This document shows, one piece after another, positions 1 to 7,791 of a stretch of DNA of 8,530 nt. Origin of the DNA: Candidatus Gracilibacteria bacterium CG2_30_37_12. Lineage in GTDB: Bacteria; Patescibacteriota; Gracilibacteria; BD1-5; UBA2023. The notes under the pieces are model-generated. The model was not told the DNA's origin, made no database searches, and worked only from the letters and a program-made list of their open reading frames with translations. Location of the stretch: the NCBI GenBank assembly GCA_001873165.1, contig MNYO01000005.1, forward strand, positions 1-8,530. Reading direction: 5' to 3'. The first letter of the stretch is position 1. Every line of letters starts with the position of its first letter. The position numbers and the translations under genes were made by a program.

Positions 1-174
1 TACAACTCCTATGATCCACACCAGTCACTTGGATACAAAACCCCAGATGAAGTATATTACGGAGATGAGAATGTAAAAAGATTCCCTCTGATTATTCCGA
101 GAGAACGAACTTTAAGGAAGGAAACTTTTACTACATTTTCATCTCCACTACAACGACACCCAATATTGTCTTAA
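1..174 (+). CDS. IS3-family transposase (OrfB, integrase core), C-terminal fragment
   Basis: The reading frame is open from base 1 and ends in TAA at 172-174, giving 57 residues. Near its start it carries YDPHQSLGYKTPDEVYY, which matches the C-terminal signature (xxPHQSLGYKTPxEVY) of the rve integrase core in IS3-family OrfB transposases. In that family the DDE catalytic core cuts and joins element ends, usually as an OrfAB fusion made by programmed frameshifting. The DDE residues and OrfA would lie left of the window, so completeness cannot be judged. The last 25 or so residues after the motif are an ordinary basic tail. The fragment contains no UGA codon. Family assignment is strong from the motif; the IS subgroup is not resolved. 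Confidence 0.9.
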   Translation, partial: YNSYDPHQSLGYKTPDEVYYGDENVKRFPLIIPRERTLRKETFTTFSSPLQRHPILS

Positions 175-194
175 TCCACCTCTATTTTTTGTCC
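1..194 (+). mobile_element. Right-hand end of an IS3-family insertion sequence (boundary uncertain)
   Basis: The transposase stop lies at 172-174. IS3 elements normally carry a terminal inverted repeat just beyond that stop. The following bases, about 175-194, include TATTTTTTGTCC, which resembles the T-rich, GTCC-containing right ends common in the family. The left end is outside the window, so neither the inverted repeat pair nor a target duplication can be confirmed, and the right boundary is a guess. If it is roughly right, the element overlaps the stop codon of the convergent large gene. Confidence 0.4.
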
Positions 195-3100
195 GAGAAT
201 GTTAGACCATCATTTGCGGCAGAACCACGATATCCTGTTTTTTCCAGAACATGAGCAATACTTCCTCCAACATTTACTATCTCATTTTTAATACTATCTG
301 GTCTTCCTCCAGCAAGAAATGCTTCAAAATCAGCCTCTGCAGCTTGTACATATTCTCGAGATTCGAGATAGGATTTCCCATAAGGAGTGAGTTCGATTCC
401 ATAATTTTTCCTGAGCTCTTTCATATAATCCTGATTTTTTAGTTTGTCAGTGTATACAGATTTTTCGATACGCCCAGAATTAAAATAGGACATAAGAGTT
501 TTATGATATTTCATATAGAGTTCCTTTCGCATAGCTTTAGTATCTTCTTCTGTTCCTCCAGAATTCATCGTCCTAATAGCACCAAGACTTTGTTGAAAAC
601 TTGGCCAAAAACGCTGGGTATTATCATCACTTTCAAATGTTACCTGGGCTGGATTCATCTTGATAAACTTGAAGTAATGTTCTGGATTAAGTCCTAAGAA
701 AGAAGATCAACCATGTTCGTATGCTTCATTATCACGTTCATCATTATTGAGACTATTAATATTTGCAACGCTTCCTCGACATGTTTCAAGATAAGCAGCA
801 CAATCAGCATCAGTTTTTGCGAGATGAAGAAGTTCTCCATCTTCTGTGACATTGAGTTTTTTGTTGAGTGTTTCTCCATGTTTCGCCCAAAATGTCATAA
901 TGGCTCCTATGAGTTTTTTCTTGGGGTCATCTTTTTGAAGCTTCTCTATTTCTGCATAATCTGTGGCCATTCCATTATTGTTTGCCAGTTTTTTCATAAC
1001 GGCACGGAAAGTATTTTGATTTCCTTTACTTCCAAGAAAAAGGAGAGCAGTATACGGATGTCCTCCAAAAAATTTACTTTTCAGACCATTAAGTTGATCT
1101 TGATGAAGAGTACCTGGGACATCACTGAGTGCAAGAACGATTGCAGGGAGATGCATCTCATGGGTAGGTCATCACTTTGCCCATATAGGTTCAAATCCTC
1201 CGATTCCTTTTGCACTCTCTCCACCATCAAGTTTATCCATCGATTCCTTGATTCGTCATTTTCTAAATTGAAATTTTCCTCCTTCTTCTTTTCCTGCTTC
1301 ATCTTGTTCTTTTCTTCCCATTCCCCAAGCTTTTGCAATCTCTAACCAAAGATTTCCATCGAGTTCTCCTCGTCCCCCCGCGGCTTTTATATGAAAGACA
1401 ATGAGTCCTTCCTCAGTGAACGGTTCTCCCATTTCATCACAGCGTTTCATATATTTTTGAACCACAGAGAGACTCTTGGAATATTTCAAACCAGAGATTC
1501 GTTCAAAATAGATAAAGCTTCCTTGCAATGTTTTCACATCTCCCACATACAGACTTCCGTGTTTTTGAAGCATCGCTATCGTCACTGCTTGTATCTCATA
1601 ATCATGAGATCAGTGATTTCCCAATACATCAATGACTTTTGCCTGTCTCTCTACCCCAGACATCTCTTTCATTTTATCAACCATTTCCTGCATGAGTTTT
1701 TTATTACCAGAATATACTCATGATCGCATTTCTCGAAGGATATCATTATCTATCAATCCTAGTTTATTGAGTCATTTTGCAAGCCCGAGTTGTACATGAG
1801 CAGACTGGAGATGAGAACCATGTTCCAGTCTCTTTTTAATAGCTTCTATCAAATTTTTCCCTCCATGAAGAATATCATGCAGACTCGGATTTCCCATATA
1901 GTGTTTGAGATATCCTTTTTTATGAGGAATATGAGCTTCGGTCTGATCTATTGCCTGAGTCTTCACATCAGGCTTTTTTGGTTCAAATGCTTCTGTATTC
2001 AGAAATTGATAGAGGAGATGATATCCACCACTATATTTAACAGGTCTCTCTTTTTGATTATTCAAGTCTTTACTTTCCTCAAATTCTTTATAAAAGAGAA
2101 ATTCTACACGTCCCGGAGTTTTGGTATCGAGAATTTTAATATATCCTTTTGATCCCGCAAATTCTGTGATACCGGGAACTTCTTTGTTTCCTCGAGACTC
2201 ATCATTGACAATTTTATCGCCCTCCAGAGAAAGCTTGCTATAGTCGCTCGGTTTTCGACTATGCGATTGCATAGTTTTCAGGAAATCTTCTATACTATTC
2301 ATGGCAGGGATTCGCTTCGCTTTTTTGGATGCAAATGCAGAATAAAACGAAAGATAATCAAATATCTCACTTTCTCCATGATTTACCAGTTCAATCGTTC
2401 CTTTTGCTTCATTGATCGATTTGACCTGAAAAATACCATAATCTTTCTCTCCTGGTTTCCCCACCTGGATAGAAGCTCCTCATTTTGCACCTAAAACGTA
2501 CATACTTCCTGCGGAATCGATACTATTGAGCGCTCGATTAAGATCATCCAGAGATTGTATCTCTTCCTCGAGTATATGTTCTTTGAGAGAACCAGTTTCG
2601 ATCTGGTGTTTTGTCTTTTCTAGCGTCAAAATTTCTAGATTATCTTTTTTTGCTTTGGAGAAAATATGGTGCATTTCTGTGTACGTATACTCTGCAGATT
2701 TACTTTTTTCTTTATTGAGATGAAGGGATCCATCGACTAGCAATATATCACTCACAGCAAATACTCGACCATTTCCTCCAGTATTTTTATTTTCTGTGGG
2801 ATCATCTTTAATATCATCAATTCTATAGGCGAAATCGATATCTTTTCCCGCGGTTCCAGGAATCGTCCCACGGATGATGGAACCCACTTTGAGATCTTGA
2901 GTATTTTTGATACCGAGTTTATGGAGTTCTTCCAAAAATGGAGGGAAAAATAATCCTTCCACGGTTGGTTTCATCTTCAGTGCATTTTCCGTCTCTACTG
3001 CATCATAACGAGCAGAGTTTATCTTCGTAATCTCCTTCGTAATCATCTTGCTCCCATCGCTTTCTAGAATAGTATCTACAACATCCTGAGGGAAAAGTTG

Positions 3101-3952
3101 CGTCTCGATAACGATATCATAAGGATCAATCTGATCTACTATATTTGCTTGTTCCAGAGTGGTAAATGAATGCAATTCTGGTACCAGACCTCCACGAGCG
3201 ATACTCTCATGAACAGCAGATTTTATCTGAGCTTTTGTGAGTACTCCCATATCTCCGAGTTGTCCAAGTGTGACGGTTGGAAGAAAAGTTTTGAGGAGAA
3301 GTTGTTTCTGTGTCTCATCAAATGCCGCAAGTGCTTCTTGTACATCTTGCGGGTCTACGTAGCGTTTCACGAGCAATTTCATAACATAATCTTCCTGTTT
3401 CGTACCGAGAATACCTTTCCCAAAAATAGTTATCATCTGTTCTTTCTCTGATCTATAGGGAAGTGTTTTTTTAGGAAAAAGATTCTTGAGAAATTTCTCA
3501 CGTTTGGATTCGCTTTGGAGGAGATTTCCAAGCTCATCAGTTGTCAGGGTTTCGTAGGTAGATTCTACTTTCTTGAGTTCTAAGGCTGTGAAGCTATATC
3601 CGCGATTCACGACATCCTTAAGCGCTTTTCTCTTGCTCGTAAATCCTACACCGATAGAGATAGTTTCACGAAGAAATTGTGCTGCCGTGACCGCACGAAA
3701 TGCTTCTTGTTGATCTTTTGGTTGATCGGCAAAATCCCTATTTCCCGTGATAAATGTCGCAAATTCTGTTTCCAGTCCTGTACATTTTGACTTCATCATC
3801 TCGTCAAAAATCTTTCCTCCGAGAGTGAGTTTTTTCTCGACAAAAGTACGAATCGCACGAGTCGTCATAGATTCGTCGATCTTTTTCTTCTTGTTGGTAT
3901 TTACCTGCTCATCCTTTTCAGGACTATCATTTGCCGCATTAATTGGTGCCAT
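182..3952 (-). CDS. Very large hypothetical protein (1256 aa), possible envelope/secretion-locus partner
   Basis: This is one frame under code 25: ATG at 3952-3950, right after an in-frame TAA, and TAG at 184-182. Eight in-frame UGA codons (at 2480, 1772, 1718, 1610, 1256, 1172, 1169 and 707) are read as Gly; the standard code would give six or more unconnected pieces. I do not recognise the family. It has no signal peptide or membrane segment, is rich in Lys/Glu, and is probably cytosolic. Three stretches look like diverged copies of a beta-rich unit followed by an aromatic helix: about residues 385-440 (YTYTEMHHIFSKAKK), 506-548 (FDYLSFYSAFASKKAKRI) and 603-633 (VEFLFYKEFEESKD). The first 490 codons hold no UGA; the C-terminal half holds nearly all of them. 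It is transcribed divergently from the VirB6-like gene, which hints at a shared locus, but no motif proves that. The C-terminus may be shaped by the adjoining IS end. The gene call is firm; function is unknown. Confidence 0.88.
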
Positions 3953-3983
3953 ATTTTAGAGAGAAATATATAAATTCCTTGCG

Positions 3984-4012
3984 AGTATATACTAAAATGT
4001 CAAAAAAATCAA
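3984..4012 (-). promoter_or_regulatory. Candidate sigma-70 promoter for the large minus-strand gene
   Basis: Read on the minus strand: TTGATT (4012-4007), a 17-bp spacer, then TATACT (3989-3984), five of six matches to the -10 consensus. Transcription would start near 3977, leaving a short A/T-rich leader of about 25 nt before the ATG at 3952. No Shine-Dalgarno sequence sits at the usual distance. A perfect TTGACA lies inside the spacer but only 8 bp from the -10, so it is not used here as the -35. Confidence 0.5.
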
Positions 4013-4080
4013 AAAATGACCTTCCTAAATTTCCTAAAGTTTTTTATAAAAAAATTTGCTCTTTAATAGGTTTTTCCATA

Positions 4081-4134
4081 TCCTACTGAGGAATTACCAC
4101 GAAAGGGTTCCGAAAAGTGTCAGTGCTTTAGGAT
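4081..4134. other. Imperfect fold-back sequence between the large gene and the NYN remnant
   Basis: Nested complementary segments can pair: TCCTA with TAGGA at the ends, then CTGA with TCAG, then GGAA with TTCC, around a loop. On the plus strand this is followed by CCCC and a run of six T (4137-4142). The stems are short and interrupted by bulges. It might be a weak terminator, a small structured RNA or a remnant of a palindromic element. The rest of 3953-4142 is A/T-rich and shows no gene. Confidence 0.25.
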
Positions 4135-4142
4135 CCCCTTTT

Positions 4143-4377
4143 TTAATGTTTTTTTCTCACATATTCGATTTTTGATTTCACTTCACTCAAGTAGTAATAG
4201 AACTTGTTTCCTATTCTTTTATAGAGAGAAGAGTGCTTGCTTGTTGGAAACAATATCTTTTTCAGCAAATCCTTTTCGATCAAGTATTTCACCAATTTGA
4301 TATAATCCCCATCCCCCCGAGACGAGCACTATCTTATCAAACTCCTCCTTTTCTGCGATATTTTTCTCTTTTATCAT
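4143..4377 (-). pseudogene. NYN-domain (LabA/PIN-like nuclease) protein, frameshifted C-terminal remnant
   Basis: As it stands the frame from ATG 4377-4375 gives 52 aa and stops at 4221-4219. If one base is dropped from the six-C run at 4313-4318 (six G on the coding strand), the frame continues as FDKIVLVSGDGDYIKLVKYL, then KKILFPTSKHSSLYK, and ends at TAA 4145-4143. That is the classic C-terminal half of NYN proteins: VLVSGDGDY carries the metal-binding Asp pair, followed by the KILFPN-type strand, SSLYK and a final KIEY segment. In the native frame the catalytic SGDGD reads SGGWG. The N-terminal half with the first catalytic Asp is missing; upstream the same frame meets TAA at 4422-4420, and a neighbouring frame shows a DVN-like stretch that may be another shifted piece. 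NYN domains are RNA-cleaving PIN-like nucleases. Family recognition is strong; whether the shift is biological or a sequencing error is open. Confidence 0.78.
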
Positions 4378-4456
4378 AATATAGGAAAGTTTATGATACA
4401 ATTTACATCTGTAGTATATTTAAAACCTTCAAAAATCAAATCTCGCCTCAACTCCG

Positions 4457-4483
4457 ACCTCTCTCTTTCAGAAGGAGAGAGGT
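4457..4483. repeat. 12-bp hairpin, REP-like palindrome
   Basis: ACCTCTCTCTTT (4457-4468) pairs with AAGGAGAGAGGT (4472-4483) across a CAG loop, with a single G-T wobble. No T-run follows on either strand, so it is not a typical terminator. CCTCTC...GAGAGG stem-loops of this form often recur as dispersed intergenic palindromes. Here it sits where the N-terminal half of the NYN gene would be expected. Only one copy is in the window, so its repeat nature is an inference. Confidence 0.4.
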
Positions 4484-4540
4484 GAGAAGATATGAGAAAG
4501 TTACAAAAACTATGAAATTTCAAAAAGTCCACGAGAATTT

Positions 4541-4569
4541 TTGCAAATAAGAGAAATATATGCTGTAAT
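4541..4569 (+). promoter_or_regulatory. Candidate extended -10 promoter for the VirB6-like gene
   Basis: TTGCAA (4541-4546), a 17-bp spacer, and TGTAAT (4564-4569), with TGC just before the -10, as in extended -10 promoters. The predicted start is near 4576, leaving a leader of about 36 nt. An AGGAG at 4573-4577 lies 34 nt before the ATG, too far to act as its ribosome binding site. Confidence 0.4.
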
Positions 4570-4611
4570 AGCAGGAGAACTCAATAAAACTAATTCATAA
4601 ATAATCACGAT

Positions 4612-6888
4612 ATGTCACTTTCAACTATCCTTTCTAAACTCTCTCGACTCGGACTCTTGTCCGTTTTTTGTATGTGACTCTTTCTCTCAAGCGGAGAACT
4701 TAGTATGAGTCCTGCTGGAAATGTGCAGATAGGAAGTGGTGGAGTACAGAGTGCGATGGCGGCAGATGATGCGACGACAACAAAAAAAGGAGTAGAAGAT
4801 CCTGCTATTAATACTATTATTAGCGTTCTCAATCTTGGGATTGGAGTCCTTACTTTTCTCGTTACGCCGCTTATTATGTTGGCGGGATGGCTTCTCTCTC
4901 CTGATTGGACATTCGGAGAGATTTTCGGACTTCGTCCCATACTTCATCAGCTCTGGATACTTGTTTCTAATGTCGTCTATGTCATATTTGGTTTCATGCT
5001 CGTATTTGTCGCATTTGCGAATATATTTGGCGGGGAAAATGCAAAAACTTATGAGATGAAAACTATGCTCCCAAAACTTGTGACGGGGATGTTGATCGTT
5101 CCCTTTACATGGTTCATTGTCAGTGCCGTACTTTCTATATCGAATATATTAACTGCTTCGGTGATATCACTTCCCATGGAAACGATACTCAAGTCTGGGG
5201 GAGAAACAAGTACATTATTAACTGATAAGATTATTCCAACTCATATTTTTTATGTAAAATGAAGTGACTCTGGAACAGGATCATCACAATGAATGAAAAA
5301 TAATGGAGAATTTTCTGCCTCAGATTGCACGACCAATCCTCAAGATTGTTTATCTATTAAAGAATTTCTTACAAATGGTGGATGAGGTGCTTATAATCTT
5401 CTCTCTGTCTATGCTTATGGAATCTTTAGAATTCAATGATATAAAGCAATTACTACCGAACAAAAAATTAACAAAGTCATAGATATAGCCAGTAAACTCG
5501 GATTTGGAATTATATTTTTCGTTATATTTTGAATACTCGTTATCGCTATCGTATATGCGCTTTTTTCTCGTGCTATGATGCTTTGGCTCTATGCGATGTT
5601 TTCACCTATTTTTGCACTTACTTTTGTTCTCGGAGACAAGGCAAAAAAACTAGAAAAATTTACTATTAAAGAATTTATTTCACTGGCAATGGTTCCAGTA
5701 TATGTTTCAGCAGCTCTTGCATTTGGACTCATGTTTCTTGGACTTGTTATGTGAGCAACTGGAGGAGATAAAACAGGAAATGGATCTCTAAAATCAGATA
5801 TTGTAGATATTACATCACCTGGCGGTATAACAGAATTTAAGTTCTGAGGTGACAATGGAATTACATTAACAACACAAGGACTTTTGGATCCTGCAGTAAA
5901 ATCTGGAGGCTCAAAAGCCCTCGATCTCGGAAAAGGAGTTATCGGAACAATTATTATGAATGTTCTTGCTCTTGTGATTCTCTGGATGACAGTTATGACA
6001 GCTCTTGGAGCAAGTAAGATTACTGAAGCAGCTGTTGCCCCAATCAAATGATTTGGAGATGAAATCGGAAAACTCGCTATGAAGGCTCCACAATATATTC
6101 CTATACCATTGCCAGGTGGGAAGAGTACCAGTATGGCTGGAATGTCCACAGTAGGAACCAGTATATCACAAAAAGTTAATTCAATGGCAATGGGAGATGC
6201 ATCTGAGATTGGAAGCACATTTGGTAAGCAAATCGGTGAAAAACTCTGACTAAAAGATAATGGAACAAGTCAAGCATTAGATAAACTTAGACAATCCTTA
6301 AGTAATAAAGATCCAAGTAAATCTGCAACTATACAAGATAAAGGTCATGATCTCAGGAATGCTTTTTCAAGTATGGGCATAAGTAAAGAACTTGCTATAA
6401 GCGATGCAAATATACGTGGAGCCATGGTTGATGCTATGGAAAAGACATATGGACTAACTGGTTGAGAACTTAATGAATTAAGGAAAATATCTGATTCTGG
6501 TCAATTTGATATAAAGTTCAAAGAATTGGCAGGAACACATAAAGGCAAATGACTTGACATGTTAGCTGATAATAAAAGTGGTGTTGATAACGATACATTC
6601 TCAAACATCTTTACTGGAAAAGTTGATACAACCAGCAATATTACAATCCATGCTCATCCTGATGTAACAAAGACAGATAGAGATCTTACTATAGAATGAA
6701 ATTCAAAGAAATTTACTTTCGATCTTAATCTTGATACTAAAAAGAATGCAGAAAGTTTAAAAGAATTGAAATGAGCAATGAAAGAGTCAGATCTCAAGGA
6801 AGCCTTACAAAAATGTTGAATGAAGGACACAGATGTAGATAATCTTATTACAGAATTGAAGAAAACGACCGGTTTCTTTAAGTCATAA
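4612..6888 (+). CDS. VirB6/TrbL-like polytopic membrane protein of a type IV secretion-like system
   Basis: The 758-aa frame runs from ATG 4612, the first ATG after an in-frame TAA (4591-4593), to TAA 6886-6888. Fifteen UGA codons are read as Gly. Residues 1-30 are a signal-like basic and hydrophobic segment. Membrane segments follow at about 66-90, 112-136, 155-183, 297-320, 322-340, 360-381 and 443-466. SRAMMLWLYAMFSPIFAL (319-336) is the Arg-(hydrophobic)-Leu-Trp...Ser-Pro segment typical of VirB6/TrbL proteins, which form part of the inner-membrane channel of type IV secretion machines. The loop at 190-290 holds two Cys (239 and 246) that could form a disulfide outside the membrane. Residues about 470-758 are soluble and Gly/Lys/Asp-rich, unusually long compared with classical VirB6 tails. 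No VirB4 ATPase or other secretion gene is in the window, so the system type cannot be fixed. Confidence is high for the gene, moderate for the family. Confidence 0.75.
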
Positions 6889-7009
6889 TCTCCTATTCAC
6901 CAAAACAAAAACACATCTATGATGTCCTTTGAAACCGGTCTCTGAGTAGGTAGTCAAGAGAGATGTACAGTTTCTCTGGTGAGCCGAAACAAGAGTGAGA
7001 CCGGTCTCA
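6867..7009. repeat. Three ACCGGT-centred palindromes spaced exactly 66 bp apart
   Basis: ACCGGT starts at 6868, 6934 and 7000. The first, GACCGGTTTC (6867-6876), is the exact reverse complement of the second, GAAACCGGTC (6931-6940). The third is a perfect 14-bp palindrome, TGAGACCGGTCTCA (6996-7009), and its GAGACCGGT also pairs with ACCGGTCTC at 6934-6942. The sequence between the sites is not repeated. The first lies inside the end of the VirB6-like gene; the third lies 20 bp before the -35 of the toxin-antitoxin promoter, a plausible operator position. Apart from these sites, the 23-bp repeat and the promoter, 6889-7093 shows no convincing gene. Confidence 0.55.
6900..6922 (+). repeat. 23-bp direct repeat, copy 1 (left side of toxin-antitoxin island)
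   Basis: An A/C-rich stretch with core CCAAAACAAAAACACATC, ending in an ATG (6919-6921) plus one A. It is identical over 23 bp to 8055-8077. It begins 11 bp after the stop of the VirB6-like gene. Its ATG opens no convincing gene; the frame runs through the palindromes into the next gene. Confidence 0.85.
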
Positions 7010-7029
7010 GGAACAAGAGGAAAAATAGG

Positions 7030-7058
7030 TTTTGAGTTTTGCGTGAAATGGTTATAAT
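7030..7058 (+). promoter_or_regulatory. Promoter of the toxin-antitoxin operon
   Basis: A perfect TATAAT (7053-7058) lies 17 bp after a weak TTTTGA (7030-7035). The predicted start is near 7065, about 29 nt before the antitoxin ATG at 7094. The 14-bp palindrome at 6996-7009 lies just upstream. Antitoxins of this class usually repress their own operon through palindromes near the promoter, so autoregulation is likely but not shown. Confidence 0.6.
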
Positions 7059-7093
7059 CAGTGCAATAAATTATATTTCTCATATTTCATATC

Positions 7094-7261
7094 ATGACAC
7101 TCTCTAAGAAAACAATAGACTATCTCGCATCAAATGGCTATACATTTGAGGAAATAGAACATATAAAATCAGGACTCAGGGATGTAGAAAACTGAAATGT
7201 TATCTCTTTTGAGGATGTGGTAAAAGGTATTAAAAAAGGTAACACTGTGAGCTATGTATAA
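7094..7261 (+). CDS. Type II antitoxin, partner of the ParE-like toxin
   Basis: A 55-aa protein, ATG 7094 to TAA 7259-7261, with one UGA (7193) read as Gly inside RDVENGNVISFEDVVKGI. That stretch matches the widespread antitoxin pattern (G-L-x-D-[IV]-E-x-G-x-x-[IVY]-[ST]-x-E-[DE]-V) in which a short C-terminal helix wraps the cognate RelE/ParE toxin. Its N-terminal YLASNGYTFEEIEHIKSG is helical. The gene overlaps the toxin start by 8 bp (ATG at 7254), so the two are translationally coupled, as is usual for such modules. It is short, and no separate DNA-binding domain can be assigned with certainty. With the standard code it would end after 33 residues. The role is inferred from the motif plus the neighbour; the exact antitoxin family is not resolved. 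Confidence 0.72.
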
Positions 7262-7533
7262 AATCATCTTTTCAGGTACGGCGAATCAGGATTTATGAGA
7301 GATACTTTCATATATTTCAGAGGATAGCCCACTCTACGCAGACAAGGTCATCGACAAGATTATCCTGACAGATTTCCAATCTTTCTGCATTTCCATATCT
7401 TTGAAAACCGACTGACGAGGAAGATTTCAGAGAGATAGTTGAGCCACGATACGGATTTAGGATTATCTATCAAATAACATGAAAGACTATCTTTATACTG
7501 GCGATATTCAGATACAAGAATAGTTGGAAGTAA
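7254..7533 (+). pseudogene. ParE/RelE-type toxin gene with a single frameshift
   Basis: The frame from ATG 7254 reads MYKIIFSGTANQDLGEILSY, then ISEDSPLYADKVIDKII, a typical ParE start: basic strand, A-x-x-D-L-x-x-I helix, then SPxxADKV. From about 7366 the homology moves to the +1 frame: QISNLSAFPYLGKPTDEEDF, then REIVEPRYGFRIIYQI and IFILAIFRYK, ending in TAA 7531-7533. FPxLGKP, the REIV strand and YGFRIIYQI are the conserved ParE core. Removing one base between about 7360 and 7378 restores about 92 aa, the normal length. UGA at 7296, 7402, 7480 and probably 7366 is read as Gly; the one at 7402 is the conserved glycine of PxLGxP. ParE toxins inhibit gyrase, while RelE relatives cleave mRNA at the ribosome; which applies here cannot be told. 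The unrepaired frame would stop early, so the toxin is probably inactive unless the shift is an assembly error. Confidence 0.8.
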
Positions 7534-7570
7534 AAGGTTAAAAGAAGTTTAGTTTCTAATTTTAGGTATT

Positions 7571-7780
7571 ATGGCAGTGATAAGTGTAGAAGTACCAGAT
7601 GCAATAGCAAGGAGATTTAAGCCCTATACTATCGTAAAGTACGAATATTTATTTGAGAAGAAAACTTTGGAAGAATCAGAAACCGTTGATGGGGCTTGAT
7701 GGGTGGATTTTGAAGTGAATATGGATGCAGGGGATTTTTTAAAATCTTTGAAAAAGGATGTTTTAGATTTTAAAAAGTAA
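7571..7780 (+). CDS. Probable antitoxin of the second toxin-antitoxin module
   Basis: A 69-aa protein, ATG 7571 to TAA 7778-7780, with one UGA (7697) read as Gly in VDGAGWVDFEV. I do not recognise its family from sequence alone. It starts MAVISVEVPDAIARRF, an amphipathic beginning like several small antitoxins, and ends in a charged helical tail, DFLKSLKKDVLDFKK. The call rests mainly on position: it lies 11 bp upstream of an intact RelE-like toxin on the same strand, with a size and acidic/basic pattern normal for an antitoxin. No clear promoter lies in the 37 bp after the ParE remnant, so it may be read from the promoter at 7030-7058. A standard-code host would stop after residue 42. It could also be an unrelated small protein. 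Confidence 0.6.
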
Positions 7781-7791
7781 AAAACAAATTT

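Noticed and set aside
713..1345. 210-aa plus-strand open frame
   Set aside because: Antisense to the large minus-strand gene, composed mostly of Ser/Phe/Ile/Cys as expected for a shadow frame, with no recognisable motif.
182..1585. Several separate minus-strand genes or a decaying gene broken by stop codons
   Set aside because: All pieces share one frame, every break is a UGA and none is UAA or UAG; code 25 joins them without gaps.
4393..4587. 64-aa plus-strand open frame under code 25
   Set aside because: It reads through the palindrome at 4457-4483, gives a low-complexity product with a Cys/Arg/Asn-rich end, and overlaps the NYN remnant and the promoter.
3953..4611. tRNA or other standard RNA gene in the intergenic region
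   Set aside because: No cloverleaf, no GTTCRAN T-arm with matching acceptor stem, and no recognisable riboswitch core.
5589..6218. 209-aa minus-strand open frame inside the VirB6-like gene
   Set aside because: Antisense shadow; the plus frame has clear membrane segments and the VirB6-type Ser-Pro segment.
6867..7009. CRISPR array
   Set aside because: Only three short palindromic cores of 6-10 bp at 66-bp steps, no full-length direct repeats and no cas genes.
6883..7083. 66-aa minus-strand open frame
   Set aside because: It covers the promoter, palindromes and repeat; similarity to the minus frame at 7873-8088 (HRCVFVL) is only the 23-bp repeat translated.
6919..7107. 62-aa plus-strand open frame starting in repeat copy 1
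   Set aside because: It runs through the palindromes and promoter and overlaps the antitoxin start; no protein-like pattern. Its ATG is best explained by the duplicated leader.
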